Shown here piece after piece: positions 10,051-20,593 of a stretch of DNA of 64,000 bases (position 1 is its first letter; every line of letters begins with the position of its first letter). The position numbers and the translations under genes were made by a program. This stretch comes from Pseudomonadota bacterium (GTDB lineage Bacteria; Pseudomonadota; Gammaproteobacteria; Acidiferrobacterales; Acidiferrobacteraceae): contig JAJYRD010000073.1 of assembly GCA_021794275.1 (NCBI GenBank), positions 1 to 64,000 on the forward strand. Direction: 5' to 3'. The notes beneath the pieces are model-generated. The model was not told the origin of the DNA, did no database searches, and was given only the letters and a program-made list of their open reading frames with translations.

Positions 10051-12546
10051 TCAGCCGCGCTTGCGAAGCCTCAAGTACATCTGCGGCAGGCGCGCCGGTA
10101 ACTCATCCAAGCTGTCGACCACCAGGAAATGACCGCGCCCGAAGATGCGCTCCAGATAGGGGGTTCCGATCGGGTCGAGGGTGATGCAAAACGTGTGGAT
10201 GGCCTGATCCGCCGCCTCCTTCACGGCCATGCGCGTATCCTCGTGGAGGTAACGCTCGTCGCCACCATCGTCGTAGTCGGCCGGACGCCCGTCGGAGAGG
10301 ACAAGTAGCAGGCGCCGCTCGGTCCCGGCGTCCGCCAGGCGCGCGCAGGCGTGGCGGATGGCGGCGCCCATACGCGTCGCCAGGCGTCCCGAGAGCCCGC
10401 CCACGATGGCCGCCTGTTCGGATGTGAATCGCTCGCCGAAGTCCTTGATCGGATAGTAGCTCACGGCGTCGCGGTATTTGGAGGCGAAACCGGCAATGGC
10501 GTAGGGATCGCCGACCTCCTCGAGGCTCGCGGCAAACAGGAGAAGCGCGGCCTTTATGCGATCGACGACGCGCCCCATGCCGTCCGCCGCCTGCTGCATG
10601 ATGGAGGTGGAAAGGTCGGCGAGCAACAGCACCGCCGTGTCGCGCACAAGGGGGCGACGCTTACGAAACACGAGGGGGGCAGGCGACGCCCCGGCGCGCC
10701 GATCCGCGACATAGGCGACGGTTGCGTCCAGGTCGAGTTCCTCGCCCTCCGGCTCGCGCTTGCGCGGCGCCATGCGGCGCGGTTTCTCGGCCTGGATGGC
10801 GCGCCGCAGCCTCTGCAAGACCCGCGCATGGCGGGCCAGAAGGTCCTCGGCGCAGGCCCCGTCACGCTCGACCAGGGCACGCTCGACCACGCGCGTCCAA
10901 TCGCGCCGATAGGTCTTCTCGCGATAATCCCACTCCGGATAGGGGAGGCCCTCGCCCGCCGGCCGCAACCTGCGGGCGCGCGCCGACACTGCGAACGGCT
11001 GGGGCCGCCCCACCCCCACGCGTCCGCCCGACCCGCTCGTGTCCTCGGGGGGTATGGGCGTATCCGGATCGTGACCAGGGCTCAGAGGCGCCGGGCGCGC
11101 GGGCGTGGGCTCGGGAATATCCGTCACGGCGCCGGTATCCGGCTCCGGCGTCTCGGGACGCGCGGCGGGCCGCGGGTAGACGGGCCGCCCTTGGTTGGGA
11201 GAGCGACCGGGGAGATAGGCGGCGTCGCGGTCGACGAGACTGAGCGCGGGGAGGCGGCACTCGCGATAGAGTGATTGCGCCACCGCGAAGGACGTCACGA
11301 GATCAGCGTCCGGTGCGAGCAAGGCCGCCCAGGGGGCCGCGGCCGCATCCCGCCCCGCCAGCACCTGAAGCCCCTCCCGACCGAGATCGAAGTATGCCGC
11401 CGCGGGCCCCTCGGGACGCGTCGTGGCAAGGGTCATGAGGCGCTCGACATGATTCGGCATTATGGCCTGGACCCTCGCGTCCACGCGAAAATCCTCACAC
11501 AGATCGAACAGGACCTGGAAACGCGGAAGATCCTCGCCGAAGCGGGCGAAGAGCGGACGCCATGTCACGCGTTGGTCGGCATCGAGGGGCGGGTGCCTCA
11601 TCCCCGCCTCCGCGAAGAGCCGCTCCAAAGCTCGAGCGTCGTAGGTACCGAAACGTAGATGCCCGACATGATGCAGGAGCGCCGCGAGCGCGTGCTCGCG
11701 CGTCGGAAACGCCGGGGGCACGAAAAGGGTGCGGCCATCGGTCTCGACGAAGGCGCGCCCATCGAGAGCAAGGCCACGAGACGCAAGAGACGGCGTAAAT
11801 GAGAGCGCGGCGCGCGCGACGAGCGTAAGAAAGCGCTCATGTTCGGCGGTGCGGAATCCGGGCAGGACGGCCATCAGGGCCTCATCACTGTCCGGGCCCT
11901 CCAGACGGAAGTAGGCCTCGCCCCGCAGGCGCCCAGATCGCAAGATGTCGGCACCGCGCTTGAGCCAGCCATCGAGCGCTGCTGGTCCCAGGAAGGCGCG
12001 CACCTTGACCGCGCCTGCAAGCGCGAGCGCCGGCGAAAGGCCGCGATCGACCGCAAGCTCATCGAGCGGCTCCAGGATCTCGGAGATGCCGGCAAAGCCG
12101 CGGCCGGCGGCGAGTTCGGAAACGGGCGTCCGAAAAAAGGCCTCGGCGTTGTCCGGGTGCTTGCGCCCCCACGCGATTCCGCAGCTCCCCCACCGGCGGC
12201 CACCCTCGACGCCCAACTCCCGCACCGCCGCCGGGAGGCCGTCGAGATAGGCTATCAGGGCCTTCCATGCTCCTCGGATCGCAAGAAAATCGCGCGCCTG
12301 ATCAACCCAGACGTCGACCGCGTCCAATTCCCGGGCGAGCCCGGGGCTTGCGCGCAGGAAGGCCTTGCCAGCCTCCCGGTCATAGAAGAAAAGGTCCCGG
12401 CCGGTTTCGGCCCACAGGGCAACCGTCGCGGCCCCGTGAGGCTCCACGGCCGGCAACGCCGCACAGAGGTCGCGGTGCGCCACAAAACTCAGCTCCTTGA
12501 GCTCGTCCAAGACGAGCGCGAGGCGCGTCTCGGGACCCGTCGTCAT
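10051..12546 (-). CDS. cbbO: CbbO/NorD-type von Willebrand A domain protein
   Basis: 831 aa. The C-terminal third is a von Willebrand factor A domain with the metal-site motif 'DLSTS' and '[14 protein letters not shown]'. The N-terminal two thirds are helical, and a Pro-rich linker lies at about residues 470-530. In the known pairs the vWA protein brings the MoxR ATPase to its target: RuBisCO for CbbQO (activase) or NO reductase for NorQD. The length suits CbbO better than NorD, which is usually near 600-640 aa. It overlaps cbbQ by 4 bp (ATGA), so translation is coupled. No cbbL/S, cbbM or norB/C is in the window, so the target cannot be shown here. Confidence 0.75.
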   Translation of the reverse strand: MTTGPETRLALVLDELKELSFVAHRDLCAALPAVEPHGAATVALWAETGRDLFFYDREAGKAFLRASPGLARELDAVDVWVDQARDFLAIRGAWKALIAYLDGLPAAVRELGVEGGRRWGSCGIAWGRKHPDNAEAFFRTPVSELAAGRGFAGISEILEPLDELAVDRGLSPALALAGAVKVRAFLGPAALDGWLKRGADILRSGRLRGEAYFRLEGPDSDEALMAVLPGFRTAEHERFLTLVARAALSFTPSLASRGLALDGRAFVETDGRTLFVPPAFPTREHALAALLHHVGHLRFGTYDARALERLFAEAGMRHPPLDADQRVTWRPLFARFGEDLPRFQVLFDLCEDFRVDARVQAIMPNHVERLMTLATTRPEGPAAAYFDLGREGLQVLAGRDAAAAPWAALLAPDADLVTSFAVAQSLYRECRLPALSLVDRDAAYLPGRSPNQGRPVYPRPAARPETPEPDTGAVTDIPEPTPARPAPLSPGHDPDTPIPPEDTSGSGGRVGVGRPQPFAVSARARRLRPAGEGLPYPEWDYREKTYRRDWTRVVERALVERDGACAEDLLARHARVLQRLRRAIQAEKPRRMAPRKREPEGEELDLDATVAYVADRRAGASPAPLVFRKRRPLVRDTAVLLLADLSTSIMQQAADGMGRVVDRIKAALLLFAASLEEVGDPYAIAGFASKYRDAVSYYPIKDFGERFTSEQAAIVGGLSGRLATRMGAAIRHACARLADAGTERRLLLVLSDGRPADYDDGGDERYLHEDTRMAVKEAADQAIHTFCITLDPIGTPYLERIFGRGHFLVVDSLDELPARLPQMYLRLRKRG

Positions 12547-13391
12547 ACCGCGGAGAGATGCGCCTTCACGATTTCGCGCAAGGCCATGGCGAGTTCGATA
12601 TCGTCGGTCAAGGGGCTCACGAGCGCCGCCTCGCCCGCATCCAGCGGCGGAAGGCCGGCTGCGATGAGCGAGCCCGCGTAGACCAGTGAGCGCGTCGAAC
12701 TCGCTTCATCCAGACCGTGGTCCTTGAGGGCGCGGGCCTTGTGCGCGATCGCCACGAGCCGCGCGGCAAGATCGGCGTCCAGACCGCCCACCTCGTTTTG
12801 CACGATGCGCGTCTCGATCTCGGCATTTGGATACCCAAAGTCGATGGCCACGAAACGCTGCTTGGTCGATGGCTTCAAATCCTTCAAGACCGTCTGATAA
12901 CCCGGGTTGTAGGAAATCACAAGCAGGAAGTCCTCGTGGGCCTCGATCTCGACGCCGCGCTTCTCGAGCGGCAAGCGGCGCCTATGGTCGGTCAACGGAT
13001 GGATGACCACCGTGGAGTCAGTGCGGGCCTCGACGATCTCGTCGAGATAACAGATAGCGCCGACCTTCACCGCGCGGGTCAACGGCCCGTCCTGCCAGAC
13101 CGTCGATTCGCCCTCCAGCAGGAAACGACCGACGAGATCAGCGCTCGTCAGGTCCTCGTGACACGCCACGGACACGAGCGGCCGCCCGAGACGGTGGGCC
13201 ATGTGCTCCAGGAAACGAGTCTTGCCACAGCCCGTCGGCCCCTTCAGCATCACCGGCAGCCGCCTCCGCCACGCCGCCTCGAACACCGCGATCTCGGCGC
13301 CCTGGGGCTCATAGTAGGGGCCGTTGCCGGCCTCCGGGGCCTGCACGATGTCGCGCTCCACCCCCCGCAATCGTTCTATCAAGCCACGCAT
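12543..13391 (-). CDS. cbbQ: CbbQ/NirQ/NorQ-type MoxR AAA+ ATPase
   Basis: 282 aa, with Walker A 'GPTGCGKT' at residues 51-58 and Walker B 'ICYLDEI' at 113-119. It also has '[12 protein letters not shown]' and the sensor-region segment 'VISYNPGYQ', all typical of the CbbQ/NorQ subgroup. With its vWA partner it remodels a target enzyme, classically removing inhibitory sugar phosphates from RuBisCO. GAGG precedes the ATG. The two genes form a tight pair. CbbQ is the more likely reading, but NorQ cannot be excluded from the ATPase alone. Confidence 0.82.
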   Translation of the reverse strand: MRGLIERLRGVERDIVQAPEAGNGPYYEPQGAEIAVFEAAWRRRLPVMLKGPTGCGKTRFLEHMAHRLGRPLVSVACHEDLTSADLVGRFLLEGESTVWQDGPLTRAVKVGAICYLDEIVEARTDSTVVIHPLTDHRRRLPLEKRGVEIEAHEDFLLVISYNPGYQTVLKDLKPSTKQRFVAIDFGYPNAEIETRIVQNEVGGLDADLAARLVAIAHKARALKDHGLDEASSTRSLVYAGSLIAAGLPPLDAGEAALVSPLTDDIELAMALREIVKAHLSAV

Positions 13392-13522
13392 GCCTATCCC
13401 TCATCCATTAGCGACTCATGATACATGCGGGGACGCGAAATGCCACGGGCGGGCGCAGGACAAGCCGGGGGGCGCGGCGCAAGCGTCCCGCTTCCGTGGA
13501 GGGCGCCGGGATGCCCTCGGCA

Positions 13523-14737
13523 TCAGCGGGCGGCCTTCAACTCCGCTATGAGGCGCGTGCGCGCGGCGCGGATGCGCTCCTGGATCTGCTGTCCGACCAA
13601 GCCCTGCGCAGCCCATTCCCGCCCGGATAGACGGGCGGTGGCATCGCGCACCGTCCGCAACCAGCATGCCTGCGGGTACTCCACGCCTTCGAGGCCCGCG
13701 CGCCCGCGGGCGTCCGCCTCGCACGCCCCAAGAAACTCCTCGAAGCGCTCAGGTCTTCGGAAACCATCGACCGCCTCGATAAGGCGCAGGACGGTCGCGG
13801 GCCGAAGCGTAAGGGCGGCATGCGCCTGGAGATGATGGGCCGCCACCGCGCGTGCCAGGGCCCGGTATTCGACGGGCGCCTTCAGGCGCGCGCACACCGC
13901 ATCCACAAGCGGCACGCCGCGGATCTCATGGCCTCTATGCGAAGGCCATTCCTCCCGTGGCGTGAGCCCCTTCCCGAGGTCGTGCAGGAGCACCGCGAAG
14001 CGCGCGCGGGCTGTGAGCCCGAGGGCCACCGCCTGACGCAGCGCGAGCAAGACATGGGCGCCCGTATCCCCCTCCGGATGGTATTTAAGGGGTTGAGGTA
14101 TCCCAAAGAGCCGGTCGATCTCCGGGAATTGCACCGCCAAGGCCCCGCAGGCGCGCAGGGTCTCTATGAAAAGCCACGGATAGGGCTCGGCGAGCGCCCG
14201 GTCGAGCTCGGTAAAGACGCGCTCAGGCACGAGGGCCGCCACCTCGCCAGCTACGACCATGGAGCGCATGAGCGCCAGGGTCTCGGGCGCCACGGCAAAC
14301 CCGAAACGGGCGGCGAAACGCGCGACCCGCAGAATCCGCACGGGATCCTCGGCGAACGCCGCACTTACGTGACGCAAGATGCCGGCGCGGAGATCGGCAA
14401 GTCCCTTGTAGGGATCGATGAGCGCGCCATCCAGCGCACGCGCCATGGCGTTGATGGTGAGATCCCGCCGCCGCAGGTCCTCCTCCAGAGTCACGTCGGG
14501 ATCGGCGTGGACCACGAAACCGTGGTAGCCGGGGGCGGTCTTGCGCTCGGTCCGGGCGAGCGCGTACTCGCAGTGGGTCTCGGGGTGCAGGAACACTGGA
14601 AAATCCGCGCCGACACGGCGGAAGCCCAAGGCCTCCATCTCTTGCGGGGTACTGCCGACCACGACATAATCCCGATCAATGACCGGTCTTCCGAGGAGCT
14701 CGTCGCGGACCGCGCCGCCTACCAGATAAGTTTCCAT
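13523..14737 (-). CDS. cca: CCA tRNA nucleotidyltransferase
   Basis: 404 aa. It adds or repairs the 3' CCA of tRNAs using CTP and ATP, and in gammaproteobacteria it also carries an HD phosphohydrolase domain. The nucleotidyltransferase head starts 'METYLVGGAVRDELLG', followed by the DxD segment in 'VIDRDYVVVG', 'RRRDLTINAMA' and 'DPVRILRVARF'. The HD domain shows 'YHPEGDTGAH' and 'LLHDLGKG'. The chosen ATG gives the conserved N-terminus; the longer open frame only runs into the divergent neighbour. Its start codon directly abuts the proposed GTG of the next gene on the other strand. Confidence 0.95.
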   Translation of the reverse strand: METYLVGGAVRDELLGRPVIDRDYVVVGSTPQEMEALGFRRVGADFPVFLHPETHCEYALARTERKTAPGYHGFVVHADPDVTLEEDLRRRDLTINAMARALDGALIDPYKGLADLRAGILRHVSAAFAEDPVRILRVARFAARFGFAVAPETLALMRSMVVAGEVAALVPERVFTELDRALAEPYPWLFIETLRACGALAVQFPEIDRLFGIPQPLKYHPEGDTGAHVLLALRQAVALGLTARARFAVLLHDLGKGLTPREEWPSHRGHEIRGVPLVDAVCARLKAPVEYRALARAVAAHHLQAHAALTLRPATVLRLIEAVDGFRRPERFEEFLGACEADARGRAGLEGVEYPQACWLRTVRDATARLSGREWAAQGLVGQQIQERIRAARTRLIAELKAAR

Positions 14738-15943
14738 GTGCCTCGCCCGCGAATCGGCTTGGTTTCGCATTGTATCGGCTTCCTGCCCGTCCTGCTCGGC
14801 GCCTGCGCCTTGTCCGGTTGCGCTCTCCCCTACTATGCCCAAGCCGTTAGCGGCGAGGCGGCTATCATGCGCGCTGAGCGCCCCATCGCCCGCGTCCTGG
14901 CCGACCCCGCCGCTTCGCCCGCACTCAAAGAACGCCTGCGCTACGTCCTCGCCCTCCGGCGATTCGCGCACACCCGGCTCGGACTTGCGCTCCATGGCGA
15001 CTATCGCGCCTACGCGGATCTTCATCGCCCCTATGTTGTCTGGAATGTCTTTGCCGCCCACCCCTTCAGTCTGGCACTGAAACGCTGGTGCTTCCCTTTC
15101 GCCGGCTGCGTCGCCTACCGCGGCTATTTCTCGCAGAAGGCGGCCTTACGCTACGCGAGCCACCTCGAGCGGAAAGGTTATGACGTGTTCGTGGGAGGCG
15201 TGCCCGCCTTTGCCACACTCGGTTATCTGCGCGACCCGGTCTTGAGCACATTCATAGGCTACAGGCGGACTACGATCGCGCACATCATTTTCCATGAGCT
15301 AGGACACGATCTCATCTATGTGCCTGATGCGACCACCTTCGATGAATCGTTCGCCGACACCGTTGCCGCCGTGGGGGTGAGGCGCTACCTGAGATACAGG
15401 GGGACCGAGAGCGAGCGCGTAGCCTACAGGAAACGACGCGCCCGCCACGACCAGGTGCTTGCACTCATGCGGGCCTGCCGGGCGCGGCTTGCGCGCATCT
15501 ATGCCGACCCGACCCTGAGCCTTGCCGAACGCGCGGGGGCGAAACGGGCCGCCTTCCAAGCCCTGCGGCGCGGCTTCCTCGGGCTTGCGCGAAGCTGGGG
15601 TGGTAATCATGGCTATGGGGCGTTCTTTCGGGGACCCCTCAACAATGCCTTGCTTGGGGCGTATATGAGTTACGAAACCCTCGTGCCCGCGTTCCGGCGC
15701 TTGCTGGCCTTGGAAAACGGCGACCTTCCGGCGTTCTTCCGAGCCGTGCGCTGGTATGCGCGTATCCCCGCGCCCTTGCGGGACCGGGAACTGAGAAGCC
15801 GGCGAGGCCTAGTCGAGCGCCTGCCCACCCTTCAACAGACGCAGGCGCGCGACACTCTCCAGAGACGCCGGGAGCGTATTATGGGCGCGCAGAGCCCGCG
15901 CCTGCCGCGCCCGATCCAACACCGGCCGCACGATCAGACGTAG
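14738..15943 (+). CDS. Putative aminopeptidase lipoprotein (Aminopep family, PF10023-like)
   Basis: 401 aa from the GTG at 14738. The start PRPR followed by a hydrophobic stretch and 'LSGC' (a lipobox) predicts a lipoprotein anchored in the envelope. After the Cys comes 'YYAQAVSGEAAIM', a family hallmark. The metal site appears as 'FHELGHDLIY' with 'DESFADTVA', the usual glutamate-containing segment. TTG at 14759 is an alternative start that would also leave a signal peptide. The 3' end overlaps the convergent RRM gene by 135 bp, which is unusually long. The C-terminal Arg/Gln-rich tail beyond about residue 355 may be a late extension. Confidence 0.8.
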   Translation: MPRPRIGLVSHCIGFLPVLLGACALSGCALPYYAQAVSGEAAIMRAERPIARVLADPAASPALKERLRYVLALRRFAHTRLGLALHGDYRAYADLHRPYVVWNVFAAHPFSLALKRWCFPFAGCVAYRGYFSQKAALRYASHLERKGYDVFVGGVPAFATLGYLRDPVLSTFIGYRRTTIAHIIFHELGHDLIYVPDATTFDESFADTVAAVGVRRYLRYRGTESERVAYRKRRARHDQVLALMRACRARLARIYADPTLSLAERAGAKRAAFQALRRGFLGLARSWGGNHGYGAFFRGPLNNALLGAYMSYETLVPAFRRLLALENGDLPAFFRAVRWYARIPAPLRDRELRSRRGLVERLPTLQQTQARDTLQRRRERIMGAQSPRLPRPIQHRPHDQT

Positions 15944-16150
15944 GCCTTTGAGGTACTTGCCATTCATGGCGCTGACGGCAAGTGCGGCCTGGCGCTCATC
16001 GGCCACGGCCACGAAGGCGTAGCCACGCGCATCATGATCGTCCGTGCGCGGCACGAGATGCGTGAAGACGATGTGCCCGAGGCCCTCGAAGATAATCTCG
16101 AGATCGGCCTCGGTGACCGTCCGCGACAAATTCCCGATGTAAAGATTCAT
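15809..16150 (-). CDS. RRM-domain RNA-binding protein
   Basis: 113 aa. One RNA-recognition motif is visible: RNP2 as 'LYIGNLS' at residues 3-9 and RNP1 as 'ARGYAFVAV' near residue 45, followed by a basic tail. Small bacterial RRM proteins bind single-stranded RNA and are often cold- or stress-regulated; the targets are not known. The ATG follows GAGAGGG. Its last 135 bases are antisense to the 3' end of the upstream peptidase gene. Confidence 0.88.
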   Translation of the reverse strand: MNLYIGNLSRTVTEADLEIIFEGLGHIVFTHLVPRTDDHDARGYAFVAVADERQAALAVSAMNGKYLKGLRLIVRPVLDRARQARALRAHNTLPASLESVARLRLLKGGQALD

Positions 16151-16269
16151 GACTTGAGCGCCCTCTCGTAGGCCCGTGCCGTCCTTTTGTCCTTTGATAG
16201 ACGTTAGCAGACGAGAGAAGCGACCGACATGTCCCCTTCGTCCTTCCGTCCAAAGGGCTCGACCGCACG

Positions 16270-17175
16270 TCAGGCGTGACCGCGAACGAGCGCCTCCAAG
16301 GCCTCGCGAAAGGGTCGGGGGCGCACACCCAGATCGGGCAGGCCCGGCGCGCCCTCCGGGCAAACCGAACCTGCCCGGAGCGTGCGCCACTGGTCCACCG
16401 AAAATGGCGTGCCCGGCCAATACTCGAGGAGACGCGCAAGAAGGAGGCTCGTGGGTGCCGACAGCCCCCGCGGGCGGGCCCGACCACAGAGTGTGGCGAT
16501 AGCAGCCACGGTATCCCCAAGAGACAAGATCTCGGGCCCACAAAATCCATAGCCCTGCCCGGCCGCCCCCGTGCGCGCAAGCGCGGTGGCGATCCCGGAG
16601 GCGACGTCGTCCACATACACGGGCGCGATCGGGCTCTCGGCGAGCGGTACCGGCAGGCCCCATGGCGCCCAGGGCAGGAGCCTGCGGAAACGGTCAACGA
16701 AATGATCGCCAGGCCCGTAGATCACGCTCGGCCGCACGATAATGGCGTCGGGCGCGAGTTCCCGCAGGCGCGCCTCGCCGCGCGCCTTGCTGCGCAGATA
16801 GGCGCTGTCAGAGGCGGCGTCGGCGCCCGCTGCGCTCACCTGCAACAAGCGCAACCCGCGCCCGGACCGGGCCATGCGCGCGGGCAGCTCCTCATGCACC
16901 CGCGCGAAATCCCCAGGCGCCCGCTCCTTCAGAATACCGACGAGATTGACAAGGGCCTGGGCCCCTCTGGCTGCCTCACGCAGGAAACCCTCGTCATGGA
17001 CATCCCCCTCCCATAACTCCAGGCGCGGCAGGACAAGGAGGTCACGGTTACGATCCGGCCTGCGGGTGAGGAGACGCAGCCTGTAACCGCGCGCATGGAG
17101 CTCCCTCGCGAGCGCACGGCCGACAAACCCGCAGCCGCCGAGCATGACCACGCACGCGCCGGGCCTAACTCCCAT
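16270..17175 (-). CDS. NAD(P)-dependent epimerase/dehydratase-like protein (NDUFA9-type)
   Basis: 301 aa atypical SDR. The dinucleotide loop is 'MLGGCGFVGRALARELHARG' at residues 11-30. It continues with 'GDVHDEGFLREAARGAQALVNLVGI' broken over strands beta3-beta4, 'LLQVSAAGA', 'RPSVIYGPGDHFVDRF' and 'APVYVDDVA', which is the complex I NDUFA9-like / NAD(P)H-binding subgroup. The reaction is unknown. The start overlaps the 3' end of slt by 11 bp; a later ATG at 17145 is possible but would cut the first beta strand. Confidence 0.85.
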   Translation of the reverse strand: MGVRPGACVVMLGGCGFVGRALARELHARGYRLRLLTRRPDRNRDLLVLPRLELWEGDVHDEGFLREAARGAQALVNLVGILKERAPGDFARVHEELPARMARSGRGLRLLQVSAAGADAASDSAYLRSKARGEARLRELAPDAIIVRPSVIYGPGDHFVDRFRRLLPWAPWGLPVPLAESPIAPVYVDDVASGIATALARTGAAGQGYGFCGPEILSLGDTVAAIATLCGRARPRGLSAPTSLLLARLLEYWPGTPFSVDQWRTLRAGSVCPEGAPGLPDLGVRPRPFREALEALVRGHA

Positions 17176-19108
17176 TCACCGCCACCTCCACCGCCGGAGG
17201 GATGGGCGCCATCCGCGTCTTGAGGGCGTCCTGGCGCCCCTTTAGGAGATAATCATAGATGGCCGTAAAGGCAAGGACGTTCTTCACATAGCCGCGAGTC
17301 TGGCGGTAAGGGATGGTCTCGATCCAGATGTCCGCCGGGAGGGGGTGCCTGACCGGCAACCACGAGATCGCGGCGGTAGGACCGGCGTTGTAGGCGGCCG
17401 TCGCCACCGGCTCCTCCCCGCGCGCTCGAAGAAGGACGTCCGCCAGGTAGCGTGTCCCCACATCCACGTTATTGGCGACGTCGATGAGGTCGCGATCGCC
17501 CGTGATCGGCAGATGAATTTCGCGGGCGGTGATGAATCCGGTTTCGGGCATGAGCTGCATGAGGCCGAGGGCCCCCACGTCGGACCGTGCATCAAAAATA
17601 AACGCGCTCTCCTGGCGGATGATGCCGTACACCCAGGCCGGGTCGATCTTGTTGCGCCCGGCATCGGCCTCTATGAGGGAGCGGTAAAGCAGTGGGAAGC
17701 GGATGGCGAGCGCGTGCTTGGCCTCGGTGCCGGCGACCGTGAGGATAGCGCAGTCGCCCCAACCCCAACGCGAGGCGAGCAGGCCCGCAGCCTCGATCCG
17801 ATGCTCGGAGAGACCGCGCAGGGTCTGAAACCACAGAGCGCGTGCCTCGCGATGTTGATGCAGCCGGAAGAGTTCGTGGGCTAGGCGGATGCCCGGGAGG
17901 CGGTCGACGGACTGGATCACGCCATCCGGCTCGGTCAGGGGGATGTTGGGAATATGATAAGGCAGACCAAGCCTGTCGGCGGCCAGGAACCCGTAATAGC
18001 CAAAATGCCCGGCAAGCTTCACGAAGATCGCGTGCGCCTGGCCCTTATGGCCCATGGCCGCCAGCGCCCGCGCCCGCCAATACTGCCATTCGTGCGCCTT
18101 TTGCGTCGCGTGCGGCATGGCGTCTATGAACATCAGGACGTCGCTCCACGCCCGCTCGCGCAGGGCCGCGCGCACTCGCCAGCGCTCGAGCTGACCCTTG
18201 CCCTGGCCGTCGGGCACCGCCGCCGACAGCCAAGACAAGGCCTCGGGGAGATGATCGGCCGCGCCGATCAGTCCAAGCCCACGCAGGACGTAGTTATTGT
18301 CCTCGCCCAATACCGGCTGCTTTGCCCGCAGTCGCTGCCAGAGCGCCATGGCGAGGGTGGGACTGCGATAACCGAGCGACACCACCGCCTGGCGCACGAT
18401 GTGGCGGGCGCGCTTGCGCGTGAGCGGATAATCGAGGTGCGCCAGGGTATGGGCGGGATGCGCCGAAAGCGCGAGCCACCGCTCAACCCATAACGCATGG
18501 ATGGGGGACAGCGCCGGTCGCAGGCGCCTCAAGAGCTTCGCGTTGCCCGCGCGCATGGCAAGTAAGGCGCGCGCCCACAGATGAGCCTCGTCGGCGCCGC
18601 CCGCGCGCAGCCAGCGCGTGGTAACCCCTTGGCAGCTGCGCGGCAGCGACTGTCCGGTGAGCCATACTGCCTTCACGGATGCCGCCACGTCCTGCCCGCC
18701 GCGCGCGCGGGCGGCGAGATCGTCGCAGTGCAGGGCGACATCGGAGTTCAAAGCCGGCACATAGAAGGCGAGAAAGCGCTTGTCTTCGTGTCGGTGGGCC
18801 AGGAACTTCAGCCATGTGCGCCTGAGTTTCGCGGCGACCGGGAGCTGGCCGTGCCGCGCGAGAAAGGCGGCGACCGCTTGCGGCCGGTCATGGCGCATAC
18901 GGTCCATAAGGTAATGGTAGCGGAGATAAGGGCGCGCGATATAACCGTCCATCTCACGGTACAGCTCCCGGAAGCGGTCGTAGCGCTCCTCGTTCAGCGC
19001 CGTGAGGGCATGTAGGTAACGGGCCCGGTCAAGCCCCACGGAGGTGGTACCGGCGTGAGCCATGCTGGACAACGCCAGGGCGAGAACGAAGATTCGGACG
19101 ACGCGCAC
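17165..19108 (-). CDS. slt: Soluble lytic murein transglycosylase Slt
   Basis: 647 aa periplasmic enzyme that cleaves the MurNAc-GlcNAc bond to give 1,6-anhydro ends. A signal peptide ends in AHA at about residue 19. A long alpha-superhelical U domain follows. The C-terminal SLT domain has the catalytic Glu in 'IIRQESAF', then 'GALGLMQLMPETG' and 'ATAAYNAGP'. The length agrees with E. coli Slt70 (645 aa). It is followed with an 11-bp overlap by the epimerase-like gene. Confidence 0.93.
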   Translation of the reverse strand: MRVVRIFVLALALSSMAHAGTTSVGLDRARYLHALTALNEERYDRFRELYREMDGYIARPYLRYHYLMDRMRHDRPQAVAAFLARHGQLPVAAKLRRTWLKFLAHRHEDKRFLAFYVPALNSDVALHCDDLAARARGGQDVAASVKAVWLTGQSLPRSCQGVTTRWLRAGGADEAHLWARALLAMRAGNAKLLRRLRPALSPIHALWVERWLALSAHPAHTLAHLDYPLTRKRARHIVRQAVVSLGYRSPTLAMALWQRLRAKQPVLGEDNNYVLRGLGLIGAADHLPEALSWLSAAVPDGQGKGQLERWRVRAALRERAWSDVLMFIDAMPHATQKAHEWQYWRARALAAMGHKGQAHAIFVKLAGHFGYYGFLAADRLGLPYHIPNIPLTEPDGVIQSVDRLPGIRLAHELFRLHQHREARALWFQTLRGLSEHRIEAAGLLASRWGWGDCAILTVAGTEAKHALAIRFPLLYRSLIEADAGRNKIDPAWVYGIIRQESAFIFDARSDVGALGLMQLMPETGFITAREIHLPITGDRDLIDVANNVDVGTRYLADVLLRARGEEPVATAAYNAGPTAAISWLPVRHPLPADIWIETIPYRQTRGYVKNVLAFTAIYDYLLKGRQDALKTRMAPIPPAVEVAVNGS

Positions 19109-19176
19109 GGGCCTGACTGTGGTGACGAGATGAAACTACTATACTTGAGCCCACGAACCGTGCAAAGGATCGCATC

Positions 19177-20544
19177 ATGCCATTCGACAGCATCAATCCG
19201 GCGACCGACGAAAGGGTCGCAAGCTTTCCCGAAACAAGCGCTGAGGAACTGGAGACGGCACTGGGACGGGCCACACGCGCGGCGTCGGAGTGGCGAAGAC
19301 GCAGCGCAAGGGAACGCGGCGCGCTCCTGCAGGCAACCGCCGCCGTACTGCGCACCGACTTGGAGCGCTACGCAAAGATCATCACCCTCGAGGTCGGAAA
19401 ACCCATAGTGGAGGCCCGCGCCGAGATCGAGAAATGCGCGTGGGCCTGCGATTATTACGCCGAATACGGCGAGCGCATGCTGCAAGACGAGGAAGTCGAC
19501 ATCCCGGAGGCGCGCGCCTCCGTCGCCTTCCTGCCGCTTGGCGTCGTTCTTGCCGTCATGCCGTGGAACTTCCCCTTCTGGCAGGTATTCCGCTTCGCGA
19601 CCGCCGCGCTCACGGCCGGCAATGCGGCACTCCTGAAGCATGCCGCCAACGTCCCGCAGTGCGCCTTGGCAATCGCCGAGGTCTTCGGCCGGGCCTGCGC
19701 CCCCGAAGGGCTTTTCCAATCCCTGCTGATCCGCGCCCAGGCGGTCACGACCCTGATAGAGGACCCGCGCGTGCACGCCGTGACCCTCACCGGCAGCGAA
19801 GCGGCGGGACGCGCGGTGGCGGCGGCTGCCGGGCGGGCGCTAAAGAAGACAGTGCTCGAACTCGGCGGGTCGGACGCCTTCATAGTACTCGCCGACGCCG
19901 ACCTCGACCGGGCTGCCGAATCGGCCGTGCGGTCCCGCTATCAGAATGCCGGGCAGAGCTGCATTGCGGCGAAGCGCCTCATCCTCGTGGATGCGATCGC
20001 TGAGCCCTTTCTTGAGCGATTCGAGGCGCGGGTCCGGGCCTTGAAGGTGGGCGACCCGCGCGACGAGACCGTGCTCATGGGGCCGCTCGCCCGCCGCGAT
20101 CTGCGCGCCGCCCTCCATGAACAAGTGACAGAAGCATTAAGCCAGGGAGCAGTCGCGCGGCTCGGATGCCGGATCCCCGCAGGCCCCGGCAGCTACTATC
20201 CGCCCTCAATTCTCGACCACGTGCGCCCAGGGATGCGGGCCTATGGCGAGGAGCTCTTTGGGCCTGTGGCCATCGTCTTGCGCGCGCGCGACACGGAACA
20301 CGCGCTCGCGCAGGCCAACGACAACCGCTATGGCCTAGGGGCGAGTCTCTGGACGCAAGACATGGTCCAGGGGGCGGCACTCGCGAGGCGCCTGGAGTCG
20401 GGGTCCAGTTTCGTGAATGCGATGGTGAAAAGCGATCCCAGGGTTCCCTTCGGCGGCGTGAAGGCCTCGGGTTACGGACGCGAACTCGCCCTCTACGGCG
20501 TCCGCGAATTCATGAACATCAAAACCTTATGGATCGCCCGCTGA
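19177..20544 (+). CDS. NAD(P)-dependent aldehyde dehydrogenase, succinate-semialdehyde type
   Basis: 455 aa. It has the aldehyde dehydrogenase core: '[11 protein letters not shown]', the cofactor segment '[11 protein letters not shown]', the general base in 'LELGGSDAF', the nucleophile Cys in 'NAGQSCIA' and 'EELFGPVA'. The short N-terminus ('INPATDERV') and the overall pattern match the Sad/YneI-like succinate-semialdehyde dehydrogenases, which make succinate from succinic semialdehyde. The substrate is inferred. A TATACT at 19140-19145 may be its -10, without a convincing -35. Confidence 0.88.
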   Translation: MPFDSINPATDERVASFPETSAEELETALGRATRAASEWRRRSARERGALLQATAAVLRTDLERYAKIITLEVGKPIVEARAEIEKCAWACDYYAEYGERMLQDEEVDIPEARASVAFLPLGVVLAVMPWNFPFWQVFRFATAALTAGNAALLKHAANVPQCALAIAEVFGRACAPEGLFQSLLIRAQAVTTLIEDPRVHAVTLTGSEAAGRAVAAAAGRALKKTVLELGGSDAFIVLADADLDRAAESAVRSRYQNAGQSCIAAKRLILVDAIAEPFLERFEARVRALKVGDPRDETVLMGPLARRDLRAALHEQVTEALSQGAVARLGCRIPAGPGSYYPPSILDHVRPGMRAYGEELFGPVAIVLRARDTEHALAQANDNRYGLGASLWTQDMVQGAALARRLESGSSFVNAMVKSDPRVPFGGVKASGYGRELALYGVREFMNIKTLWIAR

Positions 20545-20593
20545 GGCCCCCGCGGTCGGCCTCGCCCGGCTCCGGCCGCGGGGAAGGCGCGGG

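Noticed and set aside
10051-13391. NorQ/NorD reading of the ATPase/vWA pair
   Set aside because: The vWA protein is about 200 residues longer than usual NorD and no nor genes are near, so CbbQ/CbbO is preferred, but it is not excluded.
13820-14737. Long N-terminal extension of the peptidase frame
   Set aside because: Antisense to cca; the signal peptide and lipobox place the start near 14738.
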